A DNA stretch of 7,829 nt, from assembly GCA_946408295.1 (NCBI GenBank), contig CAMJRT010000049.1:1-7829 (forward strand), given 5' to 3'. The translations under genes were made by a program, and so were the position numbers. A model generated the notes under the pieces. That model saw nothing but the letters and a program-made list of their open reading frames with translations, was not told the origin of the DNA and searched no databases. Positions 6,021 to 7,829 of this stretch are shown piece by piece (position 1 is the first letter of the stretch; each line of letters starts with the position of its first letter). This DNA comes from an uncultured Bacteroidales bacterium (GTDB lineage: Bacteria > Bacteroidota > Bacteroidia > Bacteroidales > UBA932).

Positions 6021-6031
6021 AAGAATAGCTA
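5990..6031. repeat. Near-perfect direct repeat pair
   Basis: CAAAAGCAATAGCTA at 5990-6004 recurs as CAAAAGAATAGCTA at 6018-6031, differing by one missing base. The second copy extends into the palindrome AATAGCTATT (6024-6033). It may be a footprint of the decayed insertion sequence or a local duplication. Confidence 0.6.
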
Positions 6032-6068
6032 TTTTCTTTAATGGTTCTGCCCGATGTCGGTAGAAAGA

Positions 6069-6638
6069 CTACTCGGCTTTGGCTTCTTCTGCGGGAGCTT
6101 CGGCTTTCTTGGCCTTGGGGGCTTTCGCTTTAGGGGCTTTGGGAGCCTCTTCAGCAACAGCCTCTTCCTTCACTTCAGCGGCGGCTTCGGCGGCAGGGGC
6201 CTCGGCGGCAGCGGCTTTCTTGGAGGAACGGCGGGTGGTCTTCTTCGCCGCTTTCTTCGTCGTGGAGGCAAGAGCGGCTTCGTTGAAGTCAACCAGTTCG
6301 ATGAGGGCCATTTCGGCACCGTCACCCTGACGGAAACCGGTCTTGAGCACGCGGGTATAGCCACCCGGACGGTCTGCAATCTTCGGTGCGATAACGCGGA
6401 AGAGTTCGGAAACGGCCTCTTTGTTCTTGAGGTAGCTGAACACGGTACGGCGGGAAGGAGTCGTATCCTCTTTGCTCTTGGTCATCAGCGGCTCGACATA
6501 AGATTTGAGGGCTTTGGCCTTGGCAACGGTCGTGTTGATTCGTTTGAGCAGAATCAGGGACGTAGCCATAGACGCCATCAAGGCTTTGCGGTGACCACTC
6601 TTGCGGCCAAGGTGATTGATAGATCTATTGTGTCTCAT
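6069..6638 (-). CDS. rplQ: 50S ribosomal protein L17 with long charged tail
   Basis: Large-subunit ribosomal protein, 189 residues. The start [29 protein letters not shown] and the middle part (residues ~60-117: [39 protein letters not shown]) are the standard L17 core. Residues ~118-189 are a low-complexity tail of Ala, Lys, Glu and Pro repeats ([10 protein letters not shown] type). The E. coli protein is about 127 residues; longer tails of this kind are usual in Bacteroidota. The gene starts two bases after the rpoA stop codon and is the last gene of the ribosomal operon, with a hairpin about 50 bases downstream. Confidence 0.97.
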   Translation of the reverse strand: MRHNRSINHLGRKSGHRKALMASMATSLILLKRINTTVAKAKALKSYVEPLMTKSKEDTTPSRRTVFSYLKNKEAVSELFRVIAPKIADRPGGYTRVLKTGFRQGDGAEMALIELVDFNEAALASTTKKAAKKTTRRSSKKAAAAEAPAAEAAAEVKEEAVAEEAPKAPKAKAPKAKKAEAPAEEAKAE

Positions 6639-6640
6639 AC

Positions 6641-7651
6641 TTAGTTATTCTTATTCTTGGGTTCAATGTTGTACTTGGTAACATCCATACCGAAGCTCAA
6701 TTTCATCTTGTCGAGCATCGCATCAATCTCTGCAACGGATTTTTTGCCGAAGTTGCGGAGCTTCTGCAATTCCGTACGGGAATAGGAAACGAGGTCGGCG
6801 AAAGAATCGATGTCGGCGGCCTTGAGGCAGTTGTAAGCACGGACGGACAGTCCGACTTCGGAGAGTTTGGTCAACAGGAGTTTGCGGATATGACGGTCTT
6901 CGTCGCTCAATTCTCCGTTCCGGGGGATGCCGACGGGCTTCTCGGAAGTGATGCTGCCTTCGTTGGTCAGGAGGGAGAAATGGCGGATGAGGATGTCAGC
7001 CGCTTCCTGGAGAGCCTGCTTGGGAGAGATGGAACCATCCGTCTCGATATCCAAGGTCAGTTTCTCATAGTCGGTCTTCTGTTCGACACGCCAGTCTTCG
7101 CGAATCCAGTTGACATTGCGGATTGGCGTGTAGATGGCGTCCACGGCAATCGTCCCAATCGGAGCGTTCGGGTCACGGCTGTCTTCGGAAGCGACGAAGC
7201 CGCGGCCTTTGGTGATTACCAGGTTGATTTCGAGCTTGACAGAGGGCTCGAGGGAGCAGATATGCAAATCGGGGTTCAATACCGTAAAAGAAGACAATCC
7301 GTTGGAGATGTCCCCGGCGGTAAACTCATGGCGACCGCTGATAACGATGGAAACCTCTTCAGATTCGACGGACTCCACTCTTCTCTTGAAGCGAACTTGT
7401 TTGAGGTTGAGAATGATGTCCTGCATTCCTTCAATCACGCCGGGGATGGTTGCAAACTCCTGTTGCACACCGGCCACGCGGACTGAACTGATAGCAAAGC
7501 CTTCCAGGGAAGACAACAACACCCGGCGGATGGCATTGCCGATGGTGGTCGCGTAACCGGGCTCAAGGGGCCTGAACTCGAAACGGGCGGAGGTGTCCGT
7601 TCCTTCGAGCATAATGACCTCATCCGGTTTTTGAAATGCTAAGATTGCCAT
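6641..7651 (-). CDS. rpoA: DNA-directed RNA polymerase alpha subunit
   Basis: 336 residues, full length for the family. The N-terminal assembly domain (residues 1 to ~230) carries the dimerisation and beta-contact motif [25 protein letters not shown]. After a linker, the C-terminal domain (~250-320) contains [10 protein letters not shown] and [10 protein letters not shown]; these keep the Arg, Asn, Cys, Gly, Lys and Ser used for upstream-element DNA binding and activator contact in E. coli. It lies 26 bases after rpsD and two bases before rplQ, the normal Bacteroidota order. There is no Shine-Dalgarno sequence before the ATG; the upstream bases are A/T-rich, as is common in the phylum. Confidence 0.98.
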   Translation of the reverse strand: MAILAFQKPDEVIMLEGTDTSARFEFRPLEPGYATTIGNAIRRVLLSSLEGFAISSVRVAGVQQEFATIPGVIEGMQDIILNLKQVRFKRRVESVESEEVSIVISGRHEFTAGDISNGLSSFTVLNPDLHICSLEPSVKLEINLVITKGRGFVASEDSRDPNAPIGTIAVDAIYTPIRNVNWIREDWRVEQKTDYEKLTLDIETDGSISPKQALQEAADILIRHFSLLTNEGSITSEKPVGIPRNGELSDEDRHIRKLLLTKLSEVGLSVRAYNCLKAADIDSFADLVSYSRTELQKLRNFGKKSVAEIDAMLDKMKLSFGMDVTKYNIEPKNKNN

Positions 7652-7677
7652 AATATTGTCTTTTTGGGTATTACTTG

Positions 7678-7829
7678 TTACTTGGAATAGAGCTCGACGA
7701 TGAGCTGTTCGTTGATGTTCTCGGGAATCTCTTCGCGGACGGGAACCGTCAGGAACTTGGCGCTGAGCGATTTGGCATCGAACTCAATCCAGGAATACTT
7801 CTTGGCGCCGGCAACGGCGGCCGTGATGA
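7678..7829 (-). CDS. rpsD: 30S ribosomal protein S4, C-terminal part (5' end outside window)
   Basis: Only the last ~50 codons are present, read from the right edge. The frame ends S-W-I-E-F-D, then R-E-E-I-P-E-N-I-N-E-Q-L-I-V-E-L-Y-S-K and TAA, the characteristic C-terminus of bacterial S4. S4 is a primary 16S rRNA-binding assembly protein of the small subunit. Position directly before rpoA and rplQ agrees with the conserved end of the alpha operon. Confidence 0.95.
   Translation of the reverse strand, partial: ITAAVAGAKKYSWIEFDAKSLSAKFLTVPVREEIPENINEQLIVELYSK

Noticed and set aside
6054..6644. Gly/Phe-rich plus-strand frame opposite rplQ
   Set aside because: Mirror of the Ala/Lys-rich tail of L17; low-complexity artefact.
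6890..7486. 198-codon plus-strand frame opposite rpoA
   Set aside because: Antisense shadow of the conserved rpoA coding sequence.
1..7829. CRISPR arrays, tRNA or rRNA genes
   Set aside because: No regularly spaced repeats and no cloverleaf or rRNA-like stretches were seen on either strand.

Overview
The window looks like a chromosomal piece of a Bacteroidales (Bacteroidota) genome, probably gut-associated. The support is: Bacteroidota-type -33/-7 promoters (TTG-20-TATCTTTG before the phosphate transporter, TACCTTTG before the hydrolase), several lipoproteins with lipoboxes near the N-terminus, a fimbrillin-like lipoprotein remnant, an AraC regulator of a type common in this phylum, an L17 protein with a long Ala/Lys/Glu tail, and almost no Shine-Dalgarno sequences. 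GC content is moderate, and genus cannot be decided from the sequence.

Layout on the left: a 5'-truncated, plus-strand histidine acid phosphatase of the glucose-1-phosphatase (Agp) type (1-1274). It runs into a decayed zone (1275-2261). On the minus strand this zone holds a fimbrillin-like lipoprotein cut off after about 90 residues (1240-1593), a 47-codon ORF just upstream of it (1609-1752), and an AraC-family regulator that has lost most of its middle so that its N-terminal and C-terminal pieces are joined in one frame (1941-2180).

Middle: divergent from the AraC remnant is a lipoprotein alpha/beta hydrolase of the dienelactone-hydrolase/YcjY type (2262-3344). It is followed after one base by a 31-codon lipoprotein-like ORF (3346-3441). 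A 368-base AT-rich gap with no convincing gene follows. Then comes the most striking gene (3810-5771): a Na/Pi cotransporter with a PhoU-like cytoplasmic region whose last ~90 residues are an OmpR/PhoB-type winged-helix DNA-binding domain, all in one uninterrupted frame. The single chain therefore contains a transporter, a PhoU-like regulatory part and a DNA-binding effector, with no receiver domain.

Right: a truncated, frame-broken IS1182-type transposase remnant with a still recognisable minus-strand promoter (5830-5998), a hairpin and a direct-repeat pair. Then comes the end of the conserved ribosomal operon on the minus strand, in transcription order rpsD (partial), rpoA and rplQ. The right end is core genome. 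The left two thirds are accessory sequence with several signs of deletion and IS decay.
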